Source: Gallionella sp. (GTDB taxonomy: Bacteria > Pseudomonadota > Gammaproteobacteria > Burkholderiales > Gallionellaceae). From it: a stretch of DNA of 12,571 nt. Location: positions 1-12,571 of the forward strand of contig JADGRM010000038.1 in NCBI GenBank assembly GCA_017880945.1, in the 5' to 3' direction. Each line of letters begins with the position of its first letter. Position 1 is the stretch's first letter. This document shows, one piece after another, positions 1 to 6,413 of the stretch. Below the pieces are notes generated by a model. The model was not told the DNA's origin and ran no database searches. It saw only the letters and a program-made list of their open reading frames with translations. The translations under genes were made by a program, and so were the position numbers.

Positions 1-740
1 TCCTTCTTGAATTCATCGACCAGATAGTCGATCACGCGCATGTCGAAGTCTTCGCCGCCCAGAAAGGTGTCGCCGTTGGTGGACATCACTTCGAACTGGT
101 GTTCGCCCTCGATCTCGGCGATGTCAATGATGGAGATATCGAACGTTCCGCCGCCCAGATCATAAACTGCGATCTTGCGGTCGCCTTCCTGTTTGTCCAG
201 GCCGAAAGCCAGCGCGGCTGCGGTCGGCTCGTTGATGATGCGTTTCACTTCCAGACCCGCAATGCGACCGGCATCTTTGGTGGCTTGGCGTTGTGCATCG
301 TTGAAATAAGCAGGAACGGTGATGACCGCTTCAGTCACGGGTTCGCCGAGATAGTCTTCGGCGGTCTTCTTCATTTTCATCAGCACTTGCGCGGAAATCT
401 CCGGTGCGGAGAATTCCTTGTCGCGCACTTTCACCCATGCGTCGCCGTTCTTGGCCTTGACGATCTTGAATGGCACCATGTCGATGTCTTTCTGCACCAT
501 CTTTTCGTCGAAACGGCGACCGATCAAACGCTTCACGCCATACAGCGTGTTGGTCGGATTGGTGACGGCCTGGCGTTTGGCGGGCGCACCCACCAGCACC
601 TCGCCGTCTTCCATATAGGCGACGATCGACGGTGTGGTACGTGTGCCTTCCGCGTTTTCGATCACTTTGGTCTTGCCGTTTTCCATGATGGCCACACAAG
701 AGTTAGTCGTGCCCAAGTCGATACCGATGATTTTTCCCAT
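1..740 (-). CDS. dnaK: Molecular chaperone DnaK (Hsp70), 5' part only
   Basis: Cytoplasmic ATP-dependent Hsp70 chaperone. It binds exposed hydrophobic segments of unfolded proteins in a cycle driven by DnaJ and reset by GrpE. The window holds about 246 N-terminal codons of a protein usually near 640 residues, so only the nucleotide-binding domain is seen; the gene is cut by the window edge, not broken. Visible hallmarks are the phosphate-1 loop IGIDLGTTNSCV near residues 5-16, INEPTAAALAFGLD, the phosphate-2 motif YDLGGGTFDIS near residue 196, and GDTFLGGEDFDMR near the end. The ATG at 740 follows a good ribosome site (AAGGAAA about eight bases upstream). It lies downstream of grpE on the same strand and has its own heat-shock promoter. 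dnaJ would be expected further downstream, outside the window. Identification is secure. Confidence 0.99.
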   Translation of the reverse strand, partial: MGKIIGIDLGTTNSCVAIMENGKTKVIENAEGTRTTPSIVAYMEDGEVLVGAPAKRQAVTNPTNTLYGVKRLIGRRFDEKMVQKDIDMVPFKIVKAKNGDAWVKVRDKEFSAPEISAQVLMKMKKTAEDYLGEPVTEAVITVPAYFNDAQRQATKDAGRIAGLEVKRIINEPTAAALAFGLDKQEGDRKIAVYDLGGGTFDISIIDIAEIEGEHQFEVMSTNGDTFLGGEDFDMRVIDYLVDEFKK

Positions 741-784
741 GATGCTTTCCTTTCAGTTAAATGTGATGAATTTGATGCTTTGCA

Positions 785-813
785 AATTGGGGGTGTGAGT
801 CAATTAATTCAAG
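785..813 (-). promoter_or_regulatory. Candidate sigma-32 (RpoH) promoter of dnaK
   Basis: On the minus strand a -35 element CTTGAAT (813-807) is followed after 14 bases by a -10 element CCCCAATT (792-785). The known RpoH consensus is CTTGAAA, 11-15 bases, CCCCATnT, so both boxes match closely. Transcription would start roughly 35-40 bases before the dnaK ATG. This would let dnaK be induced separately from grpE. Confidence 0.7.
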
Positions 814-841
814 AGCTTTACCCTAAAAACTTAAATTCTAG

Positions 842-905
842 ACCACGGAACACACGGAATAAAACCCATCAGGGTGAACATCGATTTTCCCGTGTATTCC
901 GTGGT
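842..905. repeat. Long inverted repeat between grpE and dnaK
   Basis: The left arm ACCACGGAACACACG (842-856) and the right arm CGTGTATTCCGTGGT (891-905) are complementary at 14 of 15 positions, around a 34-base loop. It lies just after the grpE stop and before the dnaK promoter. It has no run of T after it on the minus strand, so it is not a classic terminator. It could be a dispersed intergenic palindrome or an mRNA-processing or attenuation hairpin between the two chaperone genes. Confidence 0.75.
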
Positions 906-913
906 TAATGGGT

Positions 914-1438
914 TTACTTGGCTTTCGCCACCATCACCAGCGCCGGGCGCAAAATGCGGTCGTTCAGCGCATAACCCTTTTGCATCACGCTGACCACGGT
1001 GTTGGCGGGTTGGTTGCTGTCCAGCATGCCGATGGCCTGATGCTTGTGCGCATCGAATTTCTCGCCGACCGGGTTGATCTCGCTGATATTGAATTTCTCC
1101 AATACGCCGGACAGTTGCTTGAGGGTCAGTTCCATGCCGCTCTTGAAACTTTCCACTGTCGCGGTTTCCACCACCAGACCGGCTTCCAGACTGTCCTTCA
1201 CAGCCAGCATCTCGTTGGCAAAGCGCTCCACGGCAAATTTTTGCGCCTTGCTCACGTCTTCGATCGCGCGGCGGCGGATGTTCTCGCCCTCGGCCTTGGC
1301 GTACATCCAGGCATCGTAATGTTCCTGCGCCTTGCGCTCGGCCTCCTTGAGCATATCCTCCAGGCTGGGCATCACTTCCGCAGAGTTCGCCCCGGCTGGT
1401 TGAGGTTCGGTTTGCGGGTTGGTATCGTTAAGTTCCAT
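914..1438 (-). CDS. grpE: Nucleotide exchange factor GrpE
   Basis: Cytoplasmic co-chaperone that releases ADP from DnaK and so resets the Hsp70 cycle; in some bacteria it also acts as a thermosensor. The 174-residue protein has an acidic, disordered N-terminus, a long charged helix (about residues 25-90) that dimerises the protein, and the family signature in its C-terminal beta domain: NPVGEKFDAHKHQAIG, then PANTVVSVMQKGY and NDRILRPALVMVAK. I chose the ATG at 1438 because GGAG lies about eight bases upstream. An in-frame TTG at 1450 would overlap that ribosome site. It is transcribed toward dnaK with a 173-base gap and has a near-perfect RpoH promoter. No hrcA is seen upstream; the neighbour there is a divergent transporter. 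Confidence 0.98.
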   Translation of the reverse strand: MELNDTNPQTEPQPAGANSAEVMPSLEDMLKEAERKAQEHYDAWMYAKAEGENIRRRAIEDVSKAQKFAVERFANEMLAVKDSLEAGLVVETATVESFKSGMELTLKQLSGVLEKFNISEINPVGEKFDAHKHQAIGMLDSNQPANTVVSVMQKGYALNDRILRPALVMVAKAK

Positions 1439-1465
1439 GCCATTCTCCAAATTTTGACCTGAGCG

Positions 1466-1493
1466 TAATGGGGGTCAAATTTTCCATTTCAAG
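1466..1493 (-). promoter_or_regulatory. Sigma-32 (RpoH) heat-shock promoter of grpE
   Basis: Read on the minus strand, CTTGAAA (1493-1487) is followed after exactly 13 bases by CCCCATTA (1473-1466). This matches the enterobacterial sigma-32 consensus at nearly every defined position. The start of transcription would fall about 20 bases before the grpE ATG at 1438. The same spacer must also hold the promoter of the divergent transporter gene. Confidence 0.85.
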
Positions 1494-1555
1494 AGCAGGT
1501 ACAAAAATATTTTTACCGCATGAGATAATGCGTGCCGTTTGGATTCCGCACCGTT

Positions 1556-2716
1556 ATGCATACCCCCAAGAATTACTACTGGCGCATCGCCGGATTCTAT
1601 TTTTTCTACTACGCCTTCGTGGGGATGTTTGCGCCCTATTGGAGCCTGTACCTGAAATCCATACACTTCGACGCCATCGAGATCGCGATCCTGGTGTCGA
1701 TACAGCCGGTGATGCGCATGATCGCACCCAACATCTGGGGCTGGCTGGCCGACCATACGGGTAAAAGATTGCAGGTAGTTCAGATCGCCGCGACCCTGAG
1801 CGCGGTGTGCTACCTCGGCGTGTTTGCGACCACCAGTTTCTGGGGCATGTTTCTGGTGTTGGCGCTGATGGGTTTTTTCTGGAGCGCCTCGATGCCGCTG
1901 GTGGAGGCGACCACGCTCACTTATCTCGGCAAGCACAGCGCACGCTACGGGCGCATCCGCTCGTGGGGCTCGATCGGCTTCATCGTCTCGGTGGTCGGGC
2001 TCGGTTATGCCTTCGATTATATCGCCATCGCATGGCTGCTATGGGCTGGTGTGATCTGCGAATTCGGCATCCTGATCTTTGCCCGGCAGATACCACCTAC
2101 GGAGGTGCTGGCGCATCACACCGACAGCCAGCCGGTTAAACAGATCGTGCTGCAACCTCGCGTGCTGGCCTTGTTCGGTGCGTGCTTTCTGATGTCCGTC
2201 GCACACGGCGCGTATTACACCTTCTACTCGATCTACCTGGTCGACCATGGCTACGCCAAAAGCGCGGTGGGCGGCTTGTGGGCGTTGGGGGTTGTCTGCG
2301 AGATCGGCGTGTTCTTCCTGATGCCATGGCTGGTGCGCCGCTTCGGTTTCACCCGCATCCTGCTGGTCAGCTTCAGTTCGGCGGTGCTGCGCTTCATGCT
2401 GATCGGCTGGGGCGTGGATTTCCTGTTGCTGCTGCTCATTGCGCAAGCATTGCACGCGGCCACCTTCGGCGCGTATCACGCCGCCTCGGTGGGACTGGTG
2501 CATGAATTCTTCCAGGGGCGGCATCAGTCCAAAGGCCAGGCCTTGTTCGGCAGCCTCACCTACGGCGCAGGCGGCATGGTGGGAGGCTTGGCAAGCGGCC
2601 CGATCTGGCAGCATTACGGCGCCAGCGTATTGTATTCATGCAGTGCAGGTGTGGCATTACTGGGGTTGCTGCTGGTGTGGTGGAAGCTGGGCATGAAACA
2701 GCCCCCGGGGTTTTGA
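1556..2716 (+). CDS. MFS transporter, PPP (phenylpropionate/HcaT-like) family
   Basis: Inner-membrane permease of the major facilitator superfamily, 386 residues, with about 12 hydrophobic segments. The N-terminus (YYWRIAGFYFFYYAFVGMF, then PYWSLYLKS) and the loop between helices 2 and 3 (WGWLADHTGKR) resemble HcaT and the related MFS_1-like group of short permeases. HcaT itself is linked to 3-phenylpropionate uptake, but relatives in Betaproteobacteria are mostly uncharacterised, so the substrate here is unknown. I chose the ATG at 1556 because the protein then starts MHTPKNYYWR, just before the first helix. An in-frame GTG at 1532 would add eight residues. Neither start has a strong ribosome site. 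The gene is divergent from grpE and convergent with the HD-domain gene, so it is probably transcribed alone. No catabolic genes nearby hint at a substrate. Confidence 0.9.
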   Translation: MHTPKNYYWRIAGFYFFYYAFVGMFAPYWSLYLKSIHFDAIEIAILVSIQPVMRMIAPNIWGWLADHTGKRLQVVQIAATLSAVCYLGVFATTSFWGMFLVLALMGFFWSASMPLVEATTLTYLGKHSARYGRIRSWGSIGFIVSVVGLGYAFDYIAIAWLLWAGVICEFGILIFARQIPPTEVLAHHTDSQPVKQIVLQPRVLALFGACFLMSVAHGAYYTFYSIYLVDHGYAKSAVGGLWALGVVCEIGVFFLMPWLVRRFGFTRILLVSFSSAVLRFMLIGWGVDFLLLLLIAQALHAATFGAYHAASVGLVHEFFQGRHQSKGQALFGSLTYGAGGMVGGLASGPIWQHYGASVLYSCSAGVALLGLLLVWWKLGMKQPPGF

Positions 2717-2746
2717 TTGAGTAAGATCAATCGCTTTGCTTTTTTG
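2715..2746 (+). terminator. Weak candidate terminator after the MFS gene
   Basis: GATTGA (2715-2720) and TCAATC (2727-2732) form a 6-bp stem with a 6-base loop. A T-rich stretch with a run of six T follows a few bases later. The stem is short, AT-rich and not directly abutted by the T run, so termination strength is doubtful. It lies between two convergent genes, where a terminator is expected. Confidence 0.3.
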
Positions 2747-2785
2747 CTGAAGCATCCTGTCTTATATCCTTAATATCGCCGATAT

Positions 2786-3844
2786 TCAGTCTTCTTTCCA
2801 AAGGGTCTGGATAGCGCTCCGCTGTATTTTGTCTTCTGTCCCCGGTTCTTTTTCTTCTACTTGCTGTTTCCTGTCATCGGTTTTGGGGGAAGCCAGATCA
2901 GAACCCGGAGTCTGTGGCGGAATGCGTTGCAACATGCCGATGTCGGCGCCGTGGGCAATCACATATTCCGCAAACAGGATATTTTTTTCAACCGCCTCAA
3001 GGTACAGATTTTGTCCGTTAAAATGCTTTTCAACATAACGATAAGCCCCATGTAAGGTTTCATCCATGCGCTTTTTCGCGATTCGATAGAATCCCGGAGT
3101 TTTTATCACCAGGTCTTGCGGGGAAGCAAAAATAACTTGCTCATTGCCTTGCGCGTCGCGTTTTATTGCAATACCGCCCAGAACAAACTCAGTGTATAGC
3201 CGGCCGTAGCATTTTTCTAGATAACAACGATCCGCCATTTGTGCCAATATGTCTGCCGAAGCCACCAGATTGCCGACAGTCCGGTAAGCAGGGGAGGGCA
3301 CCAGGATGCGATCTACCGGCACTTCATAGCCGGTGTAATGCACCACTTGCGCTGCCGTTTCCGCCAGATTGCCCAGGCCTACTCCCTGCATATATTTCTT
3401 CAATAATTCCGCGCTGCGTGAAACATGAATCGGGGTGAATTCCGCACCTTGCCTGTCATCTTCACTGCCCCGCTTGCGCAGATAACCGCTGTCATGAAAC
3501 AGCGCCAGCAAAATGCCAAAGATAAATAGTTCCTCGCCCAGTCCCTCGCCACTCTTTTGCGAGCGCTCGTAGCCGTCCATCAGGCGCGCACAGGCCAGTG
3601 TTACATCCATAATATGTTGCAAATCGTGATAGCCGGTATCGCACGCCGCATAGCCCCGATGCTCGCCGCGATAAAGCTGGGAAATGTGGTTCATCGCATT
3701 CCGCAGGGTGCTGACACGTGCGCTGGGGAAGAGATTGAGAAAAATACTCTCCACCGCGTCACCAACCGAAGCAGGATCGGTCACGTTGACGGCGTTGGCC
3801 ACATCAAAGTTATTTCGACGAAATTTTACATCATTGTTCTGCAT
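2786..3844 (-). CDS. HD-domain phosphohydrolase of unknown substrate
   Basis: Predicted cytoplasmic metal-dependent phosphohydrolase, 352 residues, with no signal peptide or membrane segment. The HD core is visible: YHDLQHIMDV at 72-81 (H73, H77, D80), the HD pair in LALFHDSGY (H117, D118), H140 in PIHVSRS, and an aspartate near 198 in VASADILAQMADRCY. These can supply metal ligands. The first motif resembles the YHNxxHAxDV signature of class I cyclic-nucleotide phosphodiesterases, so a nucleotide or cyclic-nucleotide substrate is plausible but unproven. The last 40 or so residues are charged and rich in Pro, Glu and Lys, and look disordered. The ATG at 3844 has no strong ribosome site. The coding sequence looks less GC-rich than the flanking leuC and transporter genes. 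It stands alone, divergent from leuC. No GGDEF, EAL or receiver domain is fused to it. Confidence 0.85.
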   Translation of the reverse strand: MQNNDVKFRRNNFDVANAVNVTDPASVGDAVESIFLNLFPSARVSTLRNAMNHISQLYRGEHRGYAACDTGYHDLQHIMDVTLACARLMDGYERSQKSGEGLGEELFIFGILLALFHDSGYLRKRGSEDDRQGAEFTPIHVSRSAELLKKYMQGVGLGNLAETAAQVVHYTGYEVPVDRILVPSPAYRTVGNLVASADILAQMADRCYLEKCYGRLYTEFVLGGIAIKRDAQGNEQVIFASPQDLVIKTPGFYRIAKKRMDETLHGAYRYVEKHFNGQNLYLEAVEKNILFAEYVIAHGADIGMLQRIPPQTPGSDLASPKTDDRKQQVEEKEPGTEDKIQRSAIQTLWKED

Positions 3845-3903
3845 GGCAATATGCTAACACGAAGCTGAATCTGCGTTGTGCTCGAAGTATTGTCTGGGTT
3901 TTC

Positions 3904-3921
3904 AAGAAGAAATATCTTCTT
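3904..3921. promoter_or_regulatory. Inverted repeat in the HD gene / leuC divergent spacer
   Basis: AAGAAG (3904-3909) and CTTCTT (3916-3921) are perfect inverted arms around AAATAT. The site lies in the 214-base divergent spacer, about 60 bases upstream of the HD gene start and about 70 bases upstream of the leuC promoter -35 box. It could be a dimeric regulator site for either gene. Chance occurrence of so short a site is possible. Confidence 0.3.
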
Positions 3922-3975
3922 CGCCTGTTAACGATCTTTTAATTTTCCGCAGAGATATTTATCTGTTATGGCGTA

Positions 3976-4004
3976 GCGTGGCTTAGGCTTATGCCAAGCC
4001 GCGC
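3976..4004. promoter_or_regulatory. Inverted repeat overlapping the leuC promoter
   Basis: The left arm GCGTGGCTT (3976-3984), one bulged A, then GGC-TTAT-GCC and the right arm AAGCCGCGC (3996-4004) form a nearly continuous 12-pair palindrome with one mismatch. It covers the likely -35 box of leuC and lies upstream of the start site. It is therefore better explained as an operator than as an RNA hairpin in the leuC leader. Confidence 0.5.
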
Positions 4005-4019
4005 CTGTTGTGGCATAAT
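3991..4019 (+). promoter_or_regulatory. Candidate sigma-70 promoter of the leuC operon
   Basis: An extended -10 element, TG then one base then CATAAT (-10 hexamer 4014-4019), lies 17 bases after ATGCCA (3991-3996), a 4/6 match to TTGACA. The start would be near 4026, leaving a leader of about 33 bases. That is too short for a leucine-codon leader peptide and attenuator of the enteric type. Confidence 0.55.
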
Positions 4020-4058
4020 CGTGCGCTCTAAAAACGAGTATCAGGCAAGCGAAATAAC

Positions 4059-5462
4059 ATGAAAGCGCAAACTCTTTACGACAAACTCTGGAATGCACAC
4101 GTGGTGCGGCAGGAAGCCGACGGCACCGCGTTGATCTATATCGACCGCCATCTGGTGCATGAAGTGACCAGTCCGCAGGCCTTCGAGGGGTTGAAACTGG
4201 CTGGGCGCAAGTTGTGGCGCAGCGCTTCGATCCTGGCCGTGGCCGATCATAACGTGCCTACCACAGGACGCGCGCAGGGTATCGCCGATCCGGTCTCGCG
4301 TTTGCAGGTGGAGACGCTGGACAGTAATTGCGCCGAATTCGGCGTGAACGAATTCAAGATGTCCGATGTGCGCCAGGGCATCGTCCATGTGATCGGGCCG
4401 GAGCAGGGCGCGACCTTGCCGGGCATGACGGTGGTATGCGGCGATTCGCACACCAGCACGCACGGCGCGTTTGCCGCGTTGGCGTTCGGCATCGGCACAT
4501 CCGAAGTCGAACATGTGATGGCGACACAGTGTTTGCTGATGAAAAAATCCAAAGCCATGCAGGTAGTGGTGGAGGGCGCGTTGCACAAGGGCGTGACCGC
4601 CAAGGACATCGCGCTGGCGGTGATCGGCAAGATCGGCACGGCGGGCGGCACCGGCTACTCGATCGAGTTCGCCGGTAGCGCGATACGCGGCCTTTCGATG
4701 GAAGGGCGCATGACGGTGTGCAACATGGCGATCGAAGCGGGCGCGCGCGCGGGCATGATCGCGGCGGACTACATCACCATCAACTATCTCAAGGGTCGCC
4801 CGTTCGCGCCCCAAGGCGAGTTGTGGGACAAGGCAGTGGCTTACTGGCACACTTTGCATAGCGATGAGGGCGCGCAGTTCGATCAGATGGTCAAGCTGGA
4901 CGCCGCGCAGATCAAGCCGCAAGTGACCTGGGGCACATCGCCGGAAATGGTGGTGGCGGTGGACGGGTGTGTGCCTGACCCTTTGATGATGAGCGATGCG
5001 GTGCAGCGCGAAGGGGCGCAGCGCGCCTTGCAATATATGGGCTTGGCGGCGAACACGCCGATCGTGGAAATCAAGATCGATAAGGTGTTCATCGGCTCTT
5101 GCACCAATGCGCGCATCGAAGACATGCGCGCGGCGGCGGCGATCGCCAAGGGCAAACACGTGGCTGCCAATGTGAAGCTGGCGATGGTTGTGCCGGGTTC
5201 CGGGCTGGTGAAGAAGCAGGCCGAGGGAGAGGGCTTGGACAAGATTTTTATCGCGGCGGGTTTTGAGTGGCGCGATCCGGGCTGTTCGATGTGCCTGGCG
5301 ATGAATGACGACAGGCTATCGCCCGGCGAGCGTTGCGCTTCGACTTCCAACCGTAATTTTGAAGGTCGCCAGGGGCAGGGTGGGCGCACGCATCTGGTCA
5401 GTCCGGAGATGGCGGCGGCGGCGGCGATTGCCGGACATTTCGTGGATGTGAGCAAATTGTGA
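4059..5462 (+). CDS. leuC: 3-isopropylmalate dehydratase, large subunit
   Basis: With LeuD it isomerises 2-isopropylmalate to 3-isopropylmalate in the cytoplasm, the second step of leucine synthesis. At 467 residues it matches the usual length of the bacterial LeuC subunit. The three cysteines that hold the 4Fe-4S cluster are present: C348 in VFIGSCTNARIEDM, and C409 and C412 in DPGCSMCLAMN. Other aconitase-family motifs are CGDSHTSTHGAF at 127-138 and GTAGGTGYSIEFAG at 193-206. The ATG at 4059 gives the normal N-terminus (MKAQTLYDKLWNAH); the ribosome site before it is weak (AGGC about 12 bases upstream). It opens an operon that continues with a small exported repeat protein, leuD, leuB and asd. 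Confidence 0.99.
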   Translation: MKAQTLYDKLWNAHVVRQEADGTALIYIDRHLVHEVTSPQAFEGLKLAGRKLWRSASILAVADHNVPTTGRAQGIADPVSRLQVETLDSNCAEFGVNEFKMSDVRQGIVHVIGPEQGATLPGMTVVCGDSHTSTHGAFAALAFGIGTSEVEHVMATQCLLMKKSKAMQVVVEGALHKGVTAKDIALAVIGKIGTAGGTGYSIEFAGSAIRGLSMEGRMTVCNMAIEAGARAGMIAADYITINYLKGRPFAPQGELWDKAVAYWHTLHSDEGAQFDQMVKLDAAQIKPQVTWGTSPEMVVAVDGCVPDPLMMSDAVQREGAQRALQYMGLAANTPIVEIKIDKVFIGSCTNARIEDMRAAAAIAKGKHVAANVKLAMVVPGSGLVKKQAEGEGLDKIFIAAGFEWRDPGCSMCLAMNDDRLSPGERCASTSNRNFEGRQGQGGRTHLVSPEMAAAAAIAGHFVDVSKL

Positions 5463-5473
5463 AAGGAGTGAGC

Positions 5474-5749
5474 ATGAAGATCATATCGATTCTGTTGATG
5501 ACGCTGGGTGTGCTTGCAGGGGGCCATGCGTTTGCCGGGGAGAGCGTTCCTGAACGCGCCGGCGATGGGGTCAAGAAAGGCGGCGAAGCTGCTGGGCGGG
5601 GTATTGAGAAAGGCGCTGAGGCCGCAGGCCGTGGCCTCAAAAAGGGCGGCGAGGCCGCCATCAAGGGAGTCAAAAAAGCCGGCGAATGGGTGGGCAAGAA
5701 GACGCAAAAAGGCGGCGAAAAATCAGAAAAGGCATCCGAGTCAAAATGA
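5474..5749 (+). CDS. Small exported protein with five 11-residue repeats
   Basis: A 91-residue protein. Residues 1-21 are a signal peptide: basic start, a hydrophobic core (ISILLMTLGVLAG) and an AFA cleavage site before G22. The mature 70 residues are almost all Gly, Lys, Glu and Ala, with five phased 11-residue repeats at 32-42, 43-53, 54-64, 65-75 and 76-86. The consensus is G-V-K-K-G-G-E-A-A-G-R. Such 11-mers occur in LEA-like and synuclein-like amphipathic helices, so membrane or envelope binding or a disordered stress role is possible; no function is known. Many Betaproteobacteria, as I recall, carry a short entericidin-type lipoprotein gene here, but this protein has no cysteine and so no lipobox. 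The ATG at 5474 has an excellent AAGGAG (5463-5468). The gene starts 11 bases after leuC, and its TGA overlaps the leuD ATG, so expression is coupled to leucine synthesis. Confidence 0.85.
   Translation: MKIISILLMTLGVLAGGHAFAGESVPERAGDGVKKGGEAAGRGIEKGAEAAGRGLKKGGEAAIKGVKKAGEWVGKKTQKGGEKSEKASESK
5567..5731 (+). repeat. Five 33-bp repeats in the small exported protein gene
   Basis: Five consecutive 33-base units encode the 11-residue repeats. The first three are most alike: GxxxAAGGGCGGCGA-like stretches recur in register. The last two have drifted, coding GVKKAGEWVGK and KTQKGGEKSEK. The register is unbroken, which suggests growth by tandem duplication with later divergence. Confidence 0.8.
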
Positions 5750-6384
5750 ACAAATTTACTTTATTGCATGGCTTGGTCGCGCCCCTGGACAGGGCTAACG
5801 TCGACACCGATGCGATCATTCCCAAGCAATTCCTGAAGTCGATCAAGCGTTCCGGCTTCGGCCCGAATCTGTTCGATGAATGGCGTTATCTGGATCATGG
5901 CGAGCCGGGCAGGGATAATTCCAGGCGTCCGCTGAACCCCGATTTCGTGCTGAACCAGCCGCGCTATCAGGGCGCGCAGATTCTGCTGGCGCGCGAAAAT
6001 TTCGGCTGCGGCTCGTCGCGCGAACACGCGCCCTGGGCATTGGAAGACTATGGTTTCCGCGCCATCATCGCGACCAGCTTTGCCGACATCTTTTTCAACA
6101 ACTGTTTCAAGAACGGCCTGTTGCCGATCCGTCTGGCTGCGGAACAAGTGGATGAGTTGTTCAAGGCGGTGGCTGCGAATGTTGGCTACAGGCTGGCGAT
6201 CGATCTGGAACAGCAAACCATCAGCGCGCCAAATGGCAAAGTGTATGAGTTTGAAGTCGAGGCATTTCGCAAACATTGTTTGTTGAACGGATGGGACGAC
6301 ATCGGTTTGACTTTGCAGCATGTGGATGAGATCAAAGCGTACGAGGAAAAACACCGCGCAGCACAGCCGTGGTTGTTCGCGTAA
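5746..6384 (+). CDS. leuD: 3-isopropylmalate dehydratase, small subunit
   Basis: Swivelling small subunit that pairs with LeuC to form isopropylmalate isomerase. It has 212 residues, close to other proteobacterial LeuD proteins of about 200-215. Key motifs are VDTDAIIPKQFLK (19-31), the substrate-binding loop NFGCGSSREHAPW (85-97), TSFADIFFNNCFKNGLLP, and a C-terminal PWLFA. The start is the ATG at 5746, which overlaps the TGA of the preceding small gene (ATGA). It therefore probably depends on ribosomes finishing that gene. Longer in-frame starts upstream would add a basic stretch read out of frame from the repeat gene and are not credible. The gap to leuB is 29 bases. Confidence 0.99.
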   Translation: MNKFTLLHGLVAPLDRANVDTDAIIPKQFLKSIKRSGFGPNLFDEWRYLDHGEPGRDNSRRPLNPDFVLNQPRYQGAQILLARENFGCGSSREHAPWALEDYGFRAIIATSFADIFFNNCFKNGLLPIRLAAEQVDELFKAVAANVGYRLAIDLEQQTISAPNGKVYEFEVEAFRKHCLLNGWDDIGLTLQHVDEIKAYEEKHRAAQPWLFA

Positions 6385-6413
6385 TTAATTTGTAATTTTA
6401 ACAGGGAATATAA

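Noticed and set aside
99..908. Long plus-strand open frame opposite dnaK
   Set aside because: It is the antisense shadow of dnaK. The minus-strand frame carries unmistakable Hsp70 motifs.
4020..4058. Leucine leader-peptide attenuator before leuC
   Set aside because: The stretch between the likely start site and leuC is about 33 bases and has no short frame rich in leucine codons.
4041..5159. 372-codon minus-strand frame opposite leuC
   Set aside because: Its composition, rich in His and Arg, is typical of an antisense reading of a GC-rich gene; LeuC on the plus strand is certain.
5474..5749. Calling the small gene a true entericidin lipoprotein
   Set aside because: There is no cysteine anywhere in the protein, so no lipobox, and the repeat body differs from the short entericidin core. 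Only the genomic position fits.
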